From contig LLCB01000066.1 in assembly GCA_001414345.1 (NCBI GenBank), forward strand, positions 124,001 through 188,000: a DNA stretch of 64,000 bases, in the 5' to 3' direction. The notes beneath the pieces are model-generated. The model saw only the letters and a list, made by a program, of their open reading frames with translations, searched no databases and was not told the origin of the DNA. This DNA is from Hymenoscyphus infarciens (lineage: Eukaryota > Ascomycota > Leotiomycetes > Helotiales > Helotiaceae). Both the position numbers and the translations under genes were made by a program. The first letter of the stretch is position 1. Each line of letters opens with the position of its first letter. Of this stretch, positions 22,042 to 34,501 are shown in pieces.

Positions 22042-24333
22042 TCATTCAAAAACAGAAGGCCACGTTAACTGCTTTGGCGCTCCGGAAGGCGTTGAAACTC
22101 CGATTTCTTCCAACGGCCATCTGATATAACGATGCCATCTCTCATCAAGCCTTCGAGTTATCATGAAAAGCAACCTCGAAGCTCGACCCTTCAAGTACCA
22201 CGAATGTTCAACTCTTGAAAGAATGATGCAATAATGAGCCAGGAGAATCAAAGCTCCGGGATCATAGACTTTCAACAAGTCCATGAAAGGGACGGGTACT
22301 CTCATGAGCCATATACGAATGACATCCCATGTTGTGGCGTTCTCTCCCATTGCTTGCATGCAACAGAAGGCGTACGCGAGCTCGTTCGACGCAATTTGGT
22401 ATGATGTTTGTTTGTTTTCATCCCACTATATGACTGTCAGTTTTTGGCAGAGAAAAGGGGGTGGGGTAAATCTGTTTGTCTGTGAAGGAAATTGAAGGAA
22501 CGGAGGCTTGTGATATAAATTCTCGAGGTCTGTAGCTCCATTGTTCCAACTTGCCAGCAAAATCTAAGTAATTCTTCTAAAGGTTTAGAATAGTTTCCAT
22601 TATTGACCCATATTGTTTGGGTCAATCATATTCAATTCTCCCAAGAAGTTGGAACAATGAAAGCTATTTAATGTCCATCGCGAGATGGGATAGCAAACGA
22701 AGAAAATGGTAAAGCCTGAATGGTAACATTGAAGGTTTTATACTTACGTCATCATGAGGAACAGATAGAAAATAATCGATCAAAGGTTGGTCAGAATACG
22801 GCGAGATGTCGATCGGAAAGTCCCAAGCAGTAGCCAGATATCGTACTGGACCCTCTTCAATCTTATCCCAGACCTCACAAAGCATAGAACACCCGCCTCG
22901 AATGAAGAATAGCCATGATGGGAGACCTTCGTACGAACTCCATCCCGACTTTTCAGCGCATTCTTCGATATGTTCGTGGCCGTCGACCATGAATAAACGC
23001 TCATCCTGTTTCTCTGAAGCGAAGCAATTGATCACTAGAAGATGAGTGTGAAGAAAAACTGCTTCGCAATTGTTTGTGTCTGGATTGGCCATAGCTTCCC
23101 GGAACAGAGGCATTCCAAGGTCTTTATGATGTACAGCTTGGGCTACCAGTTCTTGTTGGCGTTCTGGATTTAGATACGCCAGGTGGAGAGCGGAGCATTC
23201 CAATAGGGCGTGCATCAGGAATGGATGTTGATAGGCAAGTTGGGGTGCATAAAGTTGCCACTGGTAACCCCAACAGTTAGCTTTTATGTATAGAATAATG
23301 TGAAGGAGCAAGAGCTCCAGGCTCTGCTTTGCTCGCACCTGCTCTAACTGAGCATTGCACGAGACAGTCTAGAAGAATCGGATCCATTATCCGAGATGAT
23401 TGAAAAGAATTAGAGACAATTCTTCTAAACCTTCCAAACAATAATCTATGTCCCCCCCCCCCCCCTCTTTTTTGGTTGGGGGGGGCAATAGAGAAGATGG
23501 CACTCGCAGAAGAAAACTCGTGAACGAAACCGTGTAAGTTTGGTGATCATAAAAAGATTGACTCAGAGTTAAAGGATTTCCTTACCATGATTCTCATTTC
23601 ATTATCTGTAGAAATGCTCAAACTGGTACTTGCAATATAATGGTGCAGTAGAGGGTTGCTTGAACTGTCGAGTAGATTGGAAAATTGAATAGCAGATATA
23701 GGAGAAAGTGGTGCTTTGATTGCTTCGTTTGGCTCAAGATCCACCTGGAGAACCGTGTTAGCCGATCTCTGATGAAAGGGAAGCACTTTTCGACCGCACT
23801 TCTGCATCTTTCAGACCACTTTCGCCGAAGGTAGATACACTCTTCTCAGTTTCTGTGATAGATGGTGTGCCGGTAAAATATCTGAGGAGATTCCCTTTGA
23901 AAAACGTTTGAAGTGGTACTGGTTGCCAGTTGATATTCGGCTGGCCTCGTCGTCCATGGCTAGTGAGCCAATGGCTCTTCATACGCTTCTCCGTGGCGCA
24001 GAGATGCAAACAACCCTCCTCTTGACATTGAAAGCCACTCTGGACTGGAAGCAGGGGAACTGGGAAATCCTGTGGCGTCAAGCCCACCACGCACTCCTGC
24101 TCGGCCAGCTCAAATTTGGAGACATGTTGCATAAATGGTCTTCGACGCGACCGGGTTATCCGATGAATCTCTTTCAGGTGTCGAGCAACGGCATTTGGTT
24201 GAATGGCATATTTGCAGCCAGTGCAAACAACTACTCGATAAGTTTCCAAATACTGCAAGAGCTCGGCTGGTATTGGGTCCGTTGAGGCCGAAGCTGAAGC
24301 TCGAAGTTGGTTCTTTGTCAACGCCTTGGACAT
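22042..24333 (-). CDS. OrsD-like (DUF3505) domain plus fungal-specific transcription factor domain
   Basis: Model of four exons: 24333-23839, 23744-23586, 23260-22748 and 22425-22042, about 516 residues. The donor of the first intron is uncertain: GTATCT at 23838 is used, but GTGCGG further downstream also keeps frame. Residues about 20-150 match the OrsD-type pattern: VVCTGCKYAIQPNAVARHLKEIH, then GFQCQEEGCLHLCATEKRMKSHWLTSHG, i.e. Cys/His pairs like two zinc fingers. The rest resembles the C-terminal regulatory domain of Upc2-like Zn2Cys6 proteins: PLLHHYIASTSLSIS, YAPQLAYQHPFLMHALLE, LHLAYLNPER, then LILLAHYCIILSRVEHSWYL. There is no Zn2Cys6 binuclear cluster, so the OrsD region may replace it. 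Introns 2 and 3 are 325 and 322 nt, far longer than usual here. Confidence 0.75.
22539..22659. repeat. 121-bp inverted-repeat element inside an intron (introner-like)
   Basis: The ends are perfect 14-bp inverted repeats, CATTGTTCCAACTT at 22539-22552 and AAGTTGGAACAATG at 22646-22659. Inside lies a second palindrome, ATTGACCCA...TGGGTCAAT. The element sits wholly within the 322-nt third intron of the OrsD/transcription-factor gene. It shares the ATTCTCCCAA...GGAACAATG motif with introns of the SAP gene near 46 kb. Confidence 0.7.
23261..23585. repeat. 325-nt intron with C-tract/G-tract hairpin and introner-like motif
   Basis: This is intron 2 of the OrsD/transcription-factor gene. It holds a run of 15 C at 23451-23465 followed by G-rich sequence that could fold back, a short TCGGAT...ATCCGA hairpin, and an ATTCTTCTAAACCTTCCAAA stretch followed by CAATAAT, similar to the right arm of the hairpin intron at 46767-46803. 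Confidence 0.45.
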
Positions 24334-27300
24334 CTCCAATAGGGTAATCGGGGGTGCTTGAGAGAGTAAGATATGCAGCAAGGATTTTAAAGGTGTCAAT
24401 GGATATAAATGGGATAGATGGTATACTTTCTGAGCACAAGAGGCATTCCGTGGCCAACATCACCTGCGAAGCTCCCTGGAGACTGTGGTTGGGTTAGATG
24501 AGGCTTACAAGGCAATAAAGCGGCACTAAAATGATTTAGGGGATTGGATATAAAAGCGGCAAATAATAATTTGAACAATTGAATACGGATCGTCGTCGTA
24601 ACTGCAGTCATTTATTTCAATTCTTCCAACTAGGCTGAGTTAAAACAAATAGACGAACTTCCGCAAATGAATTATCTTCACCTTGAAGTAATTTGATTTC
24701 AATCGTGCGAACTTTGGCTGTTAATTTTGAGTATCTTAATTTTCTTCGAATAACCAAATTAATCAAATGAAGTTTAGTTTATGATATATAACTATTGGAA
24801 CTCACTGATGAGTTTAGAGTATAATATTAGTCTAAAGTTATCCTTGAAAGATAGAACAAGCTCTATAAATAACCGCCTTTGATACTTCTTACCAGCTTCA
24901 CGTGACACGGGCTCAAGGAATCTCCTTCTCCGATCCTCGGGCCGACATTACTAAGAGATCGCCAACCCACCGGCCCCACAGATATCATGATAATTGGCTT
25001 CCTTAAATTAAACGCAATACTATCGGACTTCCGTCAATTAAAAGGCTCAATTGAGGTTGACGGAGCTTACTATCCGCTTTTTAAACGCCAGACTTCTCAT
25101 CGCTATTATATCTTGATATCTCTTTTTCTTGTTTCAACCTCTGGTTACACTATGAGCATTCCTTCCATATCCTGATTTAGCTATCTGGCGTTTTCAGCCT
25201 TTCTGTGTTTTACGAGACCACTCTTCAACCCGCTGAAAAGATCCCATTGGCTGGCTGACGTGTATTTTCCCTCAATTTCATCAGCTCTTCTTCTTGTTGC
25301 TGTCTTTCAAAGCCGCAGTTTCGACAGCCTTGGGGCGTCAGGCTCTAAGACATTTCTGTTTCAATTCAATACTCGCAAAGATCCGAAATAATCATTGCTA
25401 ATTCAAGGCGTGGATGTTTAGCACAAGCTGGCTACATATGCGGAACCGTTTTATTGAACGAAAAGCTCTGGTGGATCTCGAATTGTGGAAGCCAAAGTCG
25501 ACCCCGCTTTGACGATCGCGTACCTTCCCTTCGACTACAACGTATCTCGAATATTCGCGTATATAAGGGGTTAAATCATTCAATGCTCCATATATCCATC
25601 ACGAAGCTCGGACCATAGACCATTTGACGACGATGTGCTATATCGATGTTGGTCGACATTGAGTGTCGTTCGGAATGGGAGATTGATATCATTGTGGAGT
25701 CAGCGAGGAAATGCTCCGGCAAGGAGTGTACACGTGGAGGCCGGTCTTTGGAATCAGAATTCAGAATACATATATATCCACCTTCGACAAAGGGCTACAT
25801 GTCGATGGAATTTGCGCACTCGCCTCAACATGAGGCTTTCATCCCTTTCGATAAGGATCGCGCAAAAAATACCGCCACACCAGAGCCCCATCCACACTTT
25901 ATTTCTATCCGTTGTTTCTGTAGGAGTACAACCTAGTGCTTCACAGTTGGGCTTTGAAATCCGAGCGCCTCGTTTGATCCCTAGGACCACTTTACTTGCG
26001 ACAGTAATGAACACGGCAACGAAAGCGAAATCCAGGGCTACCTACCCCGCACATAATATTGATTCTCAATGCGAACCTTGAAATACAAGTCACTTGAGTA
26101 CGGGAGGATTGGATTTCAGCGTCACCTGTTTCAATATATCATGGCATGCATAAAAACTTCGTTTCAACGGCCATTACGGTCCAAAAAAAAACGACTGAAA
26201 ACGAACTCTTGCTTTCTCTGCCCGTCCCATTTGACACCCATATCAGGTTGAATTTTCTGGTCAGATCTTTATTTTGAATCTTCGGTTACCAGACCAATGC
26301 TGAGGTCATATTTCTGGATTGGCTGTCTGGTCAATAGTTCCTAAAGGGGCTCAATCTAGCGACGTTTTTCCGATTCCGCAATGTAAATCGCAGAGAAGAG
26401 AGGTTCAAGCACGGATCTTGAAAACCGAGGTGCTCGACGGGAAGTTTTTGTGTTTTCAATCTCGATTCGTCAGAGTCTATTCCGCCATAGAGATAGATAT
26501 TGTGGGTTTGAAAAGGCATAGCGTGGTAATCAGGCGGCCGCAGCGTCGAAAAGTAACTCGGCTGAACTTGAATCTTCTTTCTGTAGAGGTTGCGGGCTTT
26601 CTAGGTCTCGCACTCTCACTCACTTCATCACTCCTGGGTAAGATTTCGTCATGGAACCTCCTATTGCCCTAGAAATTTTCATCTCGCTAACTGCTTGTCC
26701 AAAGTCTTCAATTCTTCCCTTGGTGTCTCAATTTTGCCCCCGAATCTCTCTCAACTGAGATGATAGCTCGTTTTCTTCCTTTTTTTGGAAATTCAGTCAC
26801 TAGAAATCATACCCCGGTGGTTATATTGGAATATTCAGTTGACAACTGCCGAAGACACCTTGCTCATCACACAACCTGCACATGAGCCATCTTACCTGCT
26901 GGTGGTGGATGTGCTATCCATCGCACGCTCAACTCTGACTTTTCCACCCCTCATTGACTTAGATGTTTACACCGAGTACACCACACACGATTTTCGACTT
27001 GAAAAAAATCAAGAGCAACATTCTTTAAGTTGTAGGTATGGTGGGGGGCAAGACAGAGGGATTGGGTGCAAGATGCAAAGTTGTCGAATTGTATCGTTAC
27101 AATATCCAATGCCCGGCGTGCTTCGACCAACGGCTTTTCATACAATTGGACATATCTCCGCTCAATAGTGCAGCCTCAAAGAAGCCTCAAAAATGATGAA
27201 AATCATTCGTAGCACATTCGAAGAATTATGAAATTACTCATGTACTGTACGTGGACATTTGTCGCGATGCAGCGAAGCGAGGTGCATGAGCACCCCAAAG

Positions 27301-29275
27301 GATGCAGTCAGCTACATTGGAGGGTAAGGAGACCAGAGATGGTACCCAACTCATTGTCGTCTGTTCAATTCTGGACACAATGCCAAGATAGAATGGTGTG
27401 GGGAAGGCGATTGGATTTATTGAATTCGTGACAACAGAGTTCACAAAATTCAAGCAACGGCTCGGGCCAGGGGGCAAGAAGATACCACCACGCGGCACAT
27501 ATCCTGGTTTCACGGGTACGGTTTTTTCAGCTCCCTGCTACCACGTTGTTCATTTATATAACTCTGGTGGGACTCGTCCGAACTCCGGTTCCTTAGGGCT
27601 GGAGGGGTTAAGGCTATAATTAGCTACAATATTTGACAGCGATTTAGGCAGCGGCCTATTCAGATAATTATTTCGATGCCGAAGAAACCGGAAACGAAAT
27701 ATCGGTCCCGTAAGCCCTGGAAAAAAACTTGCACTCTGTTTGGGCAGTTTGGTACCGCATTCTGCGCCGTCTGCATATTCTGGGCGCAGCATACAGGATG
27801 CAGGTTCATGCCATTCAACTCGCTTGACCCCCATTCCATTACTCAGTAGCGCATAGTTCCCTACCTCGGGGGACCTACTTCGCTTCCGCTCTGTCCTGAT
27901 TCTTCCAACAACTTGCTTATCCTCTATCCTTTCGTGGCGCACGATGTCTTCACCGTCATTACCGACGTTGTCATGCGCCATCACGCGCACCGATTCACCG
28001 ATATTCTGATAACACGAGGAATTATCAGGCGGAACTACCCCCAGGATGCCGGATTTACCACTGTTGTATTGGGAAGGAACGTAACACAACATATACATTT
28101 TGGTGCCTGTTGGAGCTAGCCAGATTTAGCTTCCATAGAAGCTGGGTATTGGCCCTCCATCATGTGGCTTAGTGGCTGCTTCTGTACCTTGAGGCTTGTC
28201 ATCCTCGCCCTCATGGGCGTCACGATACCTCTCCTGTGGCTCTCTCGTTGGCGATTCGAATGATCAGCTCAAAATGCCACATTCTTCCTGCGGAAGGAAG
28301 GATTGTCTCAAGTGGCTCGTCTCTTCAGCCGCCTCTTCCGGAGTTGATTTGACACTAGATGTTTACTGGTTCTCCGGGACAGCTTCCAAGCTGGAAGCTC
28401 TTTCAGAGCCGTATTTCCGCCTTGTATTTTGAGGGAAAACTTCTCTCCACCTTTGCAGCTCCAGCTTTTTATGCAATGTAGCCAAATACGTTTTATATGC
28501 TATCTAGGTCCTACTACATGATGTCATATCGAGAAAGAGTACTATGGATTTATCTATTCTCAAAGACGTTAACCTTTTTCTCATCAATGTGTTACATTTT
28601 TGATCCCTCCAAAAAGAACTCTGACGTCTTTTGTGGGCGGAAAAAAGTTCTTTCCGATGGACATTGGCGTAGCGCCATGTAATCCTACTCCCATCAGCTT
28701 TTTCTCTATCCCCTGTCAACGCGTGGCATTGATGCCGCAATAGAGCGCAATGAATAGGATAGGCATAGGTGTATTGGCGCCGCAATGGAAAGGTGAAGAG
28801 CAAAATGGGCTTGACTCACCCCATACATCACCAACCTTATTCATCCCAAGGACAGTTGACGAGGATACGAGTCACCACTCGAATAGCTTTGCTTACATCC
28901 CCTTCCACGCTTGATTGAAATCGCGGCACAAAATCCTTTCATGGACACTCTTGGCCGATGCAAGCAAGCCCAATATTGTTTTCCGGTTGCACTAGCATGA
29001 ATTCGAAGGGTCTGCCTTCGCAAACTTCAAGGGCTTACCACACCTTCACCGGAATATTGAGTTCGAGACCTGGATTGCACGTATTCGAAAAAAGCTTGGA
29101 TTTTCCGGTCAGCGCTAGCAATCTTGTGGTCTGACAAGTAGGTCAAGCAAATATTCAAGTATAAATCTTGAAGAAATTCCCTCAAACTTTCTCACTGTCT
29201 CACTCCAACCTGTCTTTTCAAAGTCATTCTAAGTCCTTTATTCGATACTTAGTTGGTCGTATTCATTTAACTACA
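24334..29275. other. 4.9-kb gene-poor region
   Basis: I find no gene I can support. The longest frame, 27550-28098 (minus, 182 codons), has no recognisable domain, no flanking splice logic and unremarkable codon use. The last 300 bases are the laccase promoter. The region may contain decayed genes or a long non-coding RNA; nothing shows it. Confidence 0.4.
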
Positions 29276-31903
29276 ATGAGGCTCAGTACAGTGGTAGTTG
29301 CGTTTCTGAGCTCTTTAGCTGAGGCTCAGAGTACGTAACTCGTCACTTCCTCCAGACTCCATCCGCTAAAGTGTTTCTAGACAGCTACTCGAGACTCGCC
29401 GTTCCCTTCTTGGTCACCTCAGACCCAGTTACTGTGAGTTTCTTTTAACCGTTCTTGTTTTTCTTCCTCATGAAACTTTAAGCGAGTACTTTGTAATTCG
29501 GTTGTATCTTCTCCCTTTCGTGCCCAATTGTTGGCTTGAATACTCTTCTCTTTTCATAATCAAGAAATCGATACGCCAGATACTGATTCAACTCTAGCCA
29601 TTACCACAGGGCGCCCCATGGGGTGCGAAGACTGTAAACAATACCAATCCTTGTAAGTCTTCTATCTATTACGAGTTGAGACCTTTTTACTAACATTTCT
29701 CAGATAGTAAGTTTTTTAACCTCGCACTAGCTTACTGACATTCTGACCTCTGTTCTCGTATAGCCGGTAAGTCTTATCTAGCAAATTCAAACTCCACTTT
29801 TGTGCTAATATTTCCCTAGATCCTCCAGCCACTGGTGTTATCCGTTCTTATGATTTCACCATCCGCAGACAATCGAAAGCACCAGATGGCTTTCCAAGAG
29901 AATTCTTGACCATCAATAACCAATTTCCAGGTCCACTCATTGAAGCCAACTGGTAACAAACCACTCCCGCGTCATCGTTATCTGACATCGCTAACCAATC
30001 AAGGGGCGACACAATTCAAGTAACAGTTCACAACTCTATTAATACACCTAGTGAGGGTACCGGTCTCCACTGGCACGGTATCCTCCAGAAGGGTTCCCCG
30101 TGAGTATCTAGCTTCACGTTTGGGAGTATTTGTTACTAAACCACTCGTAGTTGGATGGATGGCGTACCTGGTGTTACTCAATGCCCAATTCCTCCGGGAG
30201 GTACTTTTACATACTCATTTGTCGCTGATCTTTACGGCACATCTTGGTATCACAGTCATTACTCCGGTATGGATCTCTCAACCTCACAGATGGAATAAAC
30301 TGACTTTTCTTAGGCCAGTATGCTGCTGGTGCACTAGGTCCAATGATTGTATGCAACTTTTTTTCTTTCAGCCTCCCGATAACAGTGGTCGAATAGAGTG
30401 TCATGCTCACGGCACCGTACGGCTCGGATAAAAACATATGCTAATTGTTATAGATTCATGGCCCTGACACCCTTGGTTATGATATTGGTAAGGGTTTTCT
30501 AGCCTTATAAATGAACTACGCTTATTGTTTACCTTAGATATCGGACCAATATTGCTTACTGACCATTATCACCGCGATTATTTCTCAATTGTACAAGATG
30601 TCATGTCAACCGATATTAATAAAGTTGTATGTATCCATCCCGTTTTGACATCTCACTTTGTTTTTATTAGAACATTTGTTGATTCGAATTTTAGCTTGCA
30701 ACCTCGGATAATAACCTTATCAACGGAAGGAACAATTTCAACTGTTCCAGCGTCCCCGCCAATCAGCCATGCGCTCCCAACGCTGGCATCAGCAACTTTA
30801 AATTCACACCAGGAAAGACCCATCGACTCCGTTTGATCAATGCAGGTTCGGAGGCTATTGAAAAGTTCTCCATTGATGGACATAACCTCACTGTTATCGC
30901 AAATGACTTTGTTCCCATCAATCCATATGACACTCAAGGTATGGAAATTCCCTCACTTTCCGAGAACAATCTGAATTGACATAAAATAGTCGTTACTTTG
31001 GGTATCGGACAACGAGCAGATGTTCTCGTCAAAGCAGTCACCAACGACACTGCCAGCAATGCCGCGTTCATCATGCGTTCCTCTATTGCTGCAGCACCAT
31101 GCTCTCTCGCAAAAAACCCAGACGCCACTGCAATTGTTTACTATGGCGCGAATGTTCCTGCCACTCCACCGACTACTTCAGCCTGGCCAGCCTTCCTTGA
31201 CTCTGTTAAAAATCAATGTGCAAACGATCCTATCGCCATCACAACTCCCGTTTTCCCCATCACACCTGATCCAGCTCCACCAACCACCCAGGACGTCACA
31301 ATTGCATTCGGCCAGAACGCTACTCAACATTGGGTATGGACCATGAACTCCGTCTCATTCCGAGCCAACTACAATCAACCAATCCTCCTTCTCTCCAACC
31401 TGGGTAACAATTCATATCCCGACAGTCCTCAATGGAACGTCTACAACTTTGGATCCAACTCGTCTATTCGAATCCATGTCGAGAACACGGGTCCGGCTGC
31501 TCATCCAATGCATTTGCACGGCCACAACATGCACGTTCTTAATGTTGGAACCGGCACCTGGGATGGCGTTACCGTCATTAATCCCGCCAATCCACAAAGA
31601 CGTGATGTCCAACTTGTCCCCGCAGGAGGCTTTTTGGTGTTGCAAATTGAGTCCGATAACCCTGGTGCTTGGCCTTTCCATTGCCATATCGCGTGGCATG
31701 TGTCTGCTGGTCTTTATATCACTGTATTGGAGAGACCGGATGACATTGCTAAGTATCAAGTTCCCGCTATTATGGTAAGTTGAATCAATTCTACTTTTTG
31801 AAGGGTACCGAGAGCTAACTCATGATGATAGGCACAAACGTGCAGAGATTGGGCTGCATTTACCAACTCCACTGTCATCGATCAGATTGACTCTGGTTTG
31901 TAA
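29276..31903 (+). CDS. secreted laccase / multicopper oxidase
   Basis: Exons from the third onward: 29610-29652, 29704-29706, 29764-29766, 29820-29952, 30004-30099, 30151-30266, 30314-30348, 30454-30487, 30538-30626, 30695-30938, 30990-31774 and 31832-31903, all phase-consistent. Exons 29276-29330 and 29385-29433 give the signal peptide ([18 protein letters not shown]) and [12 protein letters not shown]. Their join to 29610 (or 29598) is unresolved; a 10-nt exon at 29483-29492 would restore frame. Length is about 585 residues. All four copper motifs are present: [24 protein letters not shown] and [10 protein letters not shown]. The enzyme oxidises phenolics with reduction of oxygen to water, outside the cell. 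The two consecutive 3-nt exons are remarkable (see findings). Confidence 0.9.
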
Positions 31904-33585
31904 ACACTCAAATCGATAAGGAGGAAACTAGGGGTTTTCTTTATGTGATTTATCATTCTTGTGCGGTTTGGCAACTTAGAGTATTACATGTCTTTTTCTT
32001 GAGTAAGGAAAGGGCGTATATGAATTCATTTTGGCGGTTTTCCTTTAGTTGACTTATTTCATTTTTGGGATGTTGGCATCAGCAATTAATACACAAAAAT
32101 CTACTCTTTTGAACGTTTGACATTTCGCATCTGCTTCTGATTGTGCTTGATTATCCGTTGGGTTTATTTAGGTCAGTTTTGGCAATTGTGAAAGGGTAGT
32201 GTCCGTCTTTGCGTGTATATTTTTCGAGACGTTTAGTATCGTGACTTAGTACTTGAATCCATTCTGGTTACACACAAACAGAAATTTATGCAATGCATAT
32301 CCATCCACCTAGGTATCTCTACCGAAACCCGAGTCCCTCGCTTAGCCCCCACCCAAACTCCCATCAGCCACCAACTGCATCCATGTTGCATGCGTCTCCA
32401 GGTACATACATGACATGACATGAACTATTAATCTCGTATCTTTGGTACTTAAACGGCGAAGCATACTTTCAATTTTCGGTATGCTCCTCGTACGTACAGC
32501 ATACATCGTACATATCTCCGTTTTTTGTGCGGGTGAGATTTTGTGACGTGGTGTTACCTACCACCAGGGGATGTAGGAATCCGTGACTAGCGAATAGTTA
32601 ACTAACCCTCCTCTATTCCTTCTATTATTTATCCGAGACTCGATAAATGGATTCTATTATCCTAAAAGGCTTAAATAATTAAGATTTATTTTAATATGTT
32701 TATTATTCTAAAGGAGTTAGAACAATTATAGAAGTGTAAGTACTTCAAGAATACAGTCACGAATTCCTGCAGCCCCTGGTGTACTAGACAGTTGAGGTAG
32801 GAACCAATGACGGAGATTTGGGCGTAAGCTTTTGGGAGGGGAGATTAGATTGCTTTTTTTTGAGAGGGGGGCGGGAGATTAGATAAGCTTGTTGGGTTGG
32901 GTTGGATCCGGGATGTACTTGTGGTAGGTGGTACGTTGCGTATTTGGTGGCGGCTGTTGGAATTAAAGATTAGAGGTTGGGTGAGTGAGAAACATATCTG
33001 TGTTGTTCGATGCGCGATGTGGTTTTGTGTCAGCTTTATGAAGTTTATGAGGTGGGTGAGATGCTGTACTCGTTTAAGTATAGGTCTTTACTTGGGATGA
33101 GCAGGGTTGAGTTTTGGGGAGGATAAACTGAGAAAGGGGAGGTAACACGTGATAGGCAACCATTTATAAATTCGGTCAGTTACTCTTGCTTCAAGGGTAG
33201 TTGAGAATAGGAAACTTGGCGTGTTTGTCAGCATAATCAAAATAGCTTGATGTGATTTTAGATGAAGTGCCCTGAAGCTTAGGGTGGTATTTGGAAAGCA
33301 TGGTTCTTCTGCTTAAAGGATATGTTTGATTGCATAAAACTAATTAAAACGGGAAAATCTCATTTCTAGGTGATACCTGGTGTCCACCATCTCATGACAA
33401 GATCAGGGCAAACAATCTTTGTCTATAAAACTTATAATAGACATAATTCACGTGAATTGGAATTAAATCTTTACCCGCTTTCTTACGCCATCGTTGCATA
33501 CCCGTCACAAGCCGACCCGATGACTTGGATTCAACACTCTTGGCTTTCAACTTCCTAAACACAAACACATCAGTACAAATACTGA
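31904..33585. other. intergenic with one MITE-like element
   Basis: No gene is visible between the laccase and glyoxalase genes. A TIR element at 32562-32781 is listed separately. Confidence 0.45.
32562..32781. mobile_element. MITE-like element with 26-bp terminal inverted repeats
   Basis: The left end 32562-32587 and right end 32756-32781 are inverted repeats, 23 of 26 identical, both starting CACCAGGGG from the outside. The trinucleotide TAC lies directly outside each end (32559-32561 and 32782-32784), a possible target-site duplication. The 168-bp interior is AT-rich with no frame. It is a non-autonomous DNA transposon by structure; family unknown. Confidence 0.7.
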
Positions 33586-34180
33586 ATGACTGAACAAGGA
33601 ACTCATTCACAAGAAAGCCAAAAGAGAACCAAGATGATTTCTGGAATCGCGCACGTCAATCTCCTAGTTCCACAGGGAACTTTGGATGTGGCCGCGGAAT
33701 TCTATAGTGGGGTATTGGGCTTCACGAGAGTGACTGTTCCGGTTTTGCAGAAAGATACACTTGCTTGGTAGTCCTTCTCCGTCTCTTCTATTTCTTTTTC
33801 GGATTCATGCTGTAGTGAGAACACCTAAGTAGGGAGGGAACTGATTTCATTCCAGGTTCGACATCACACCCGGTGGTCAACAAATCCACATTGCCTTCGG
33901 AAATAACGACTTGAAGTCTTCAAGACATCCATGTTTTAAAATCGAATCTAAAGAAGCACTTGCGACTCTGCAGCAGAAAATCTGGGATTCCCATGTTGGT
34001 GGAACGAAAGCTGCTGCTCAAGAAGCGGATAAACCCGGAGCGGTAAGCTCTGGTAAGTGACTTTGCTGATAGTGGTTGATGTGAAGTTTTAATGTTTTGA
34101 TAGGTGCGACGGGTGTTGAGTACCCGACGAGATTTTTTGCGAGAGATTATGCTGGCAATAGACTGGAGTTTAGTTTGTGA
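33586..34180 (+). CDS. glyoxalase/VOC-fold protein
   Basis: Three exons, 33586-33767, 33856-34052 and 34104-34180, encode 151 residues. A start at 33634 (135 residues, MISGIAHVNLLVP) fits the fold better and may be the true one. The VOC superfamily pattern is clear: a first beta strand ending GIAHVNLLV, AAEFYSGVLGFTRV, a central FDITPGGQQIHIAFG, and a final FARDYAGNRLEFS, where His and Glu would be metal ligands. It is a single-module protein, so it would act as a dimer. Members are lyases, dioxygenases or resistance proteins; the substrate cannot be inferred. Confidence 0.85.
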
Positions 34181-34501
34181 GTGGTGAATAAAGGGGGGGA
34201 ACTTGACTTAGTTTGTATTACGATGAATTCAGAAAGGTAGCAGTTGTGGTGAGTGGAAGCGAAGGAGGGGATACTGCCCCTAGTCAATTTATTTTCGCGA
34301 TGTTATTGGTTATCTTTGCTGGCAGTGATAACCTTTTGGTAAGAGGGGTTGTGAGTCGCGATCAGAAGTTTTTCCATTCAAAGAACCCAGAAGAAAACGA
34401 AGTATAAATTTATTGAACCTCTCCGTCTAATTTCTCCTTGGTGTGTCAACTCTTGAACATATTCAAAAAAAACGCTGACAAGATCTTCCAGCAGTACAAA
34501 A

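Noticed and set aside
25635..26081. 148-codon plus-strand ORF
   Set aside because: Overlapped by equally long frames on both strands; no protein-like pattern.
27550..28098. 182-codon minus-strand ORF
   Set aside because: No recognisable domain, no splice context, and composition like the surrounding non-coding DNA.
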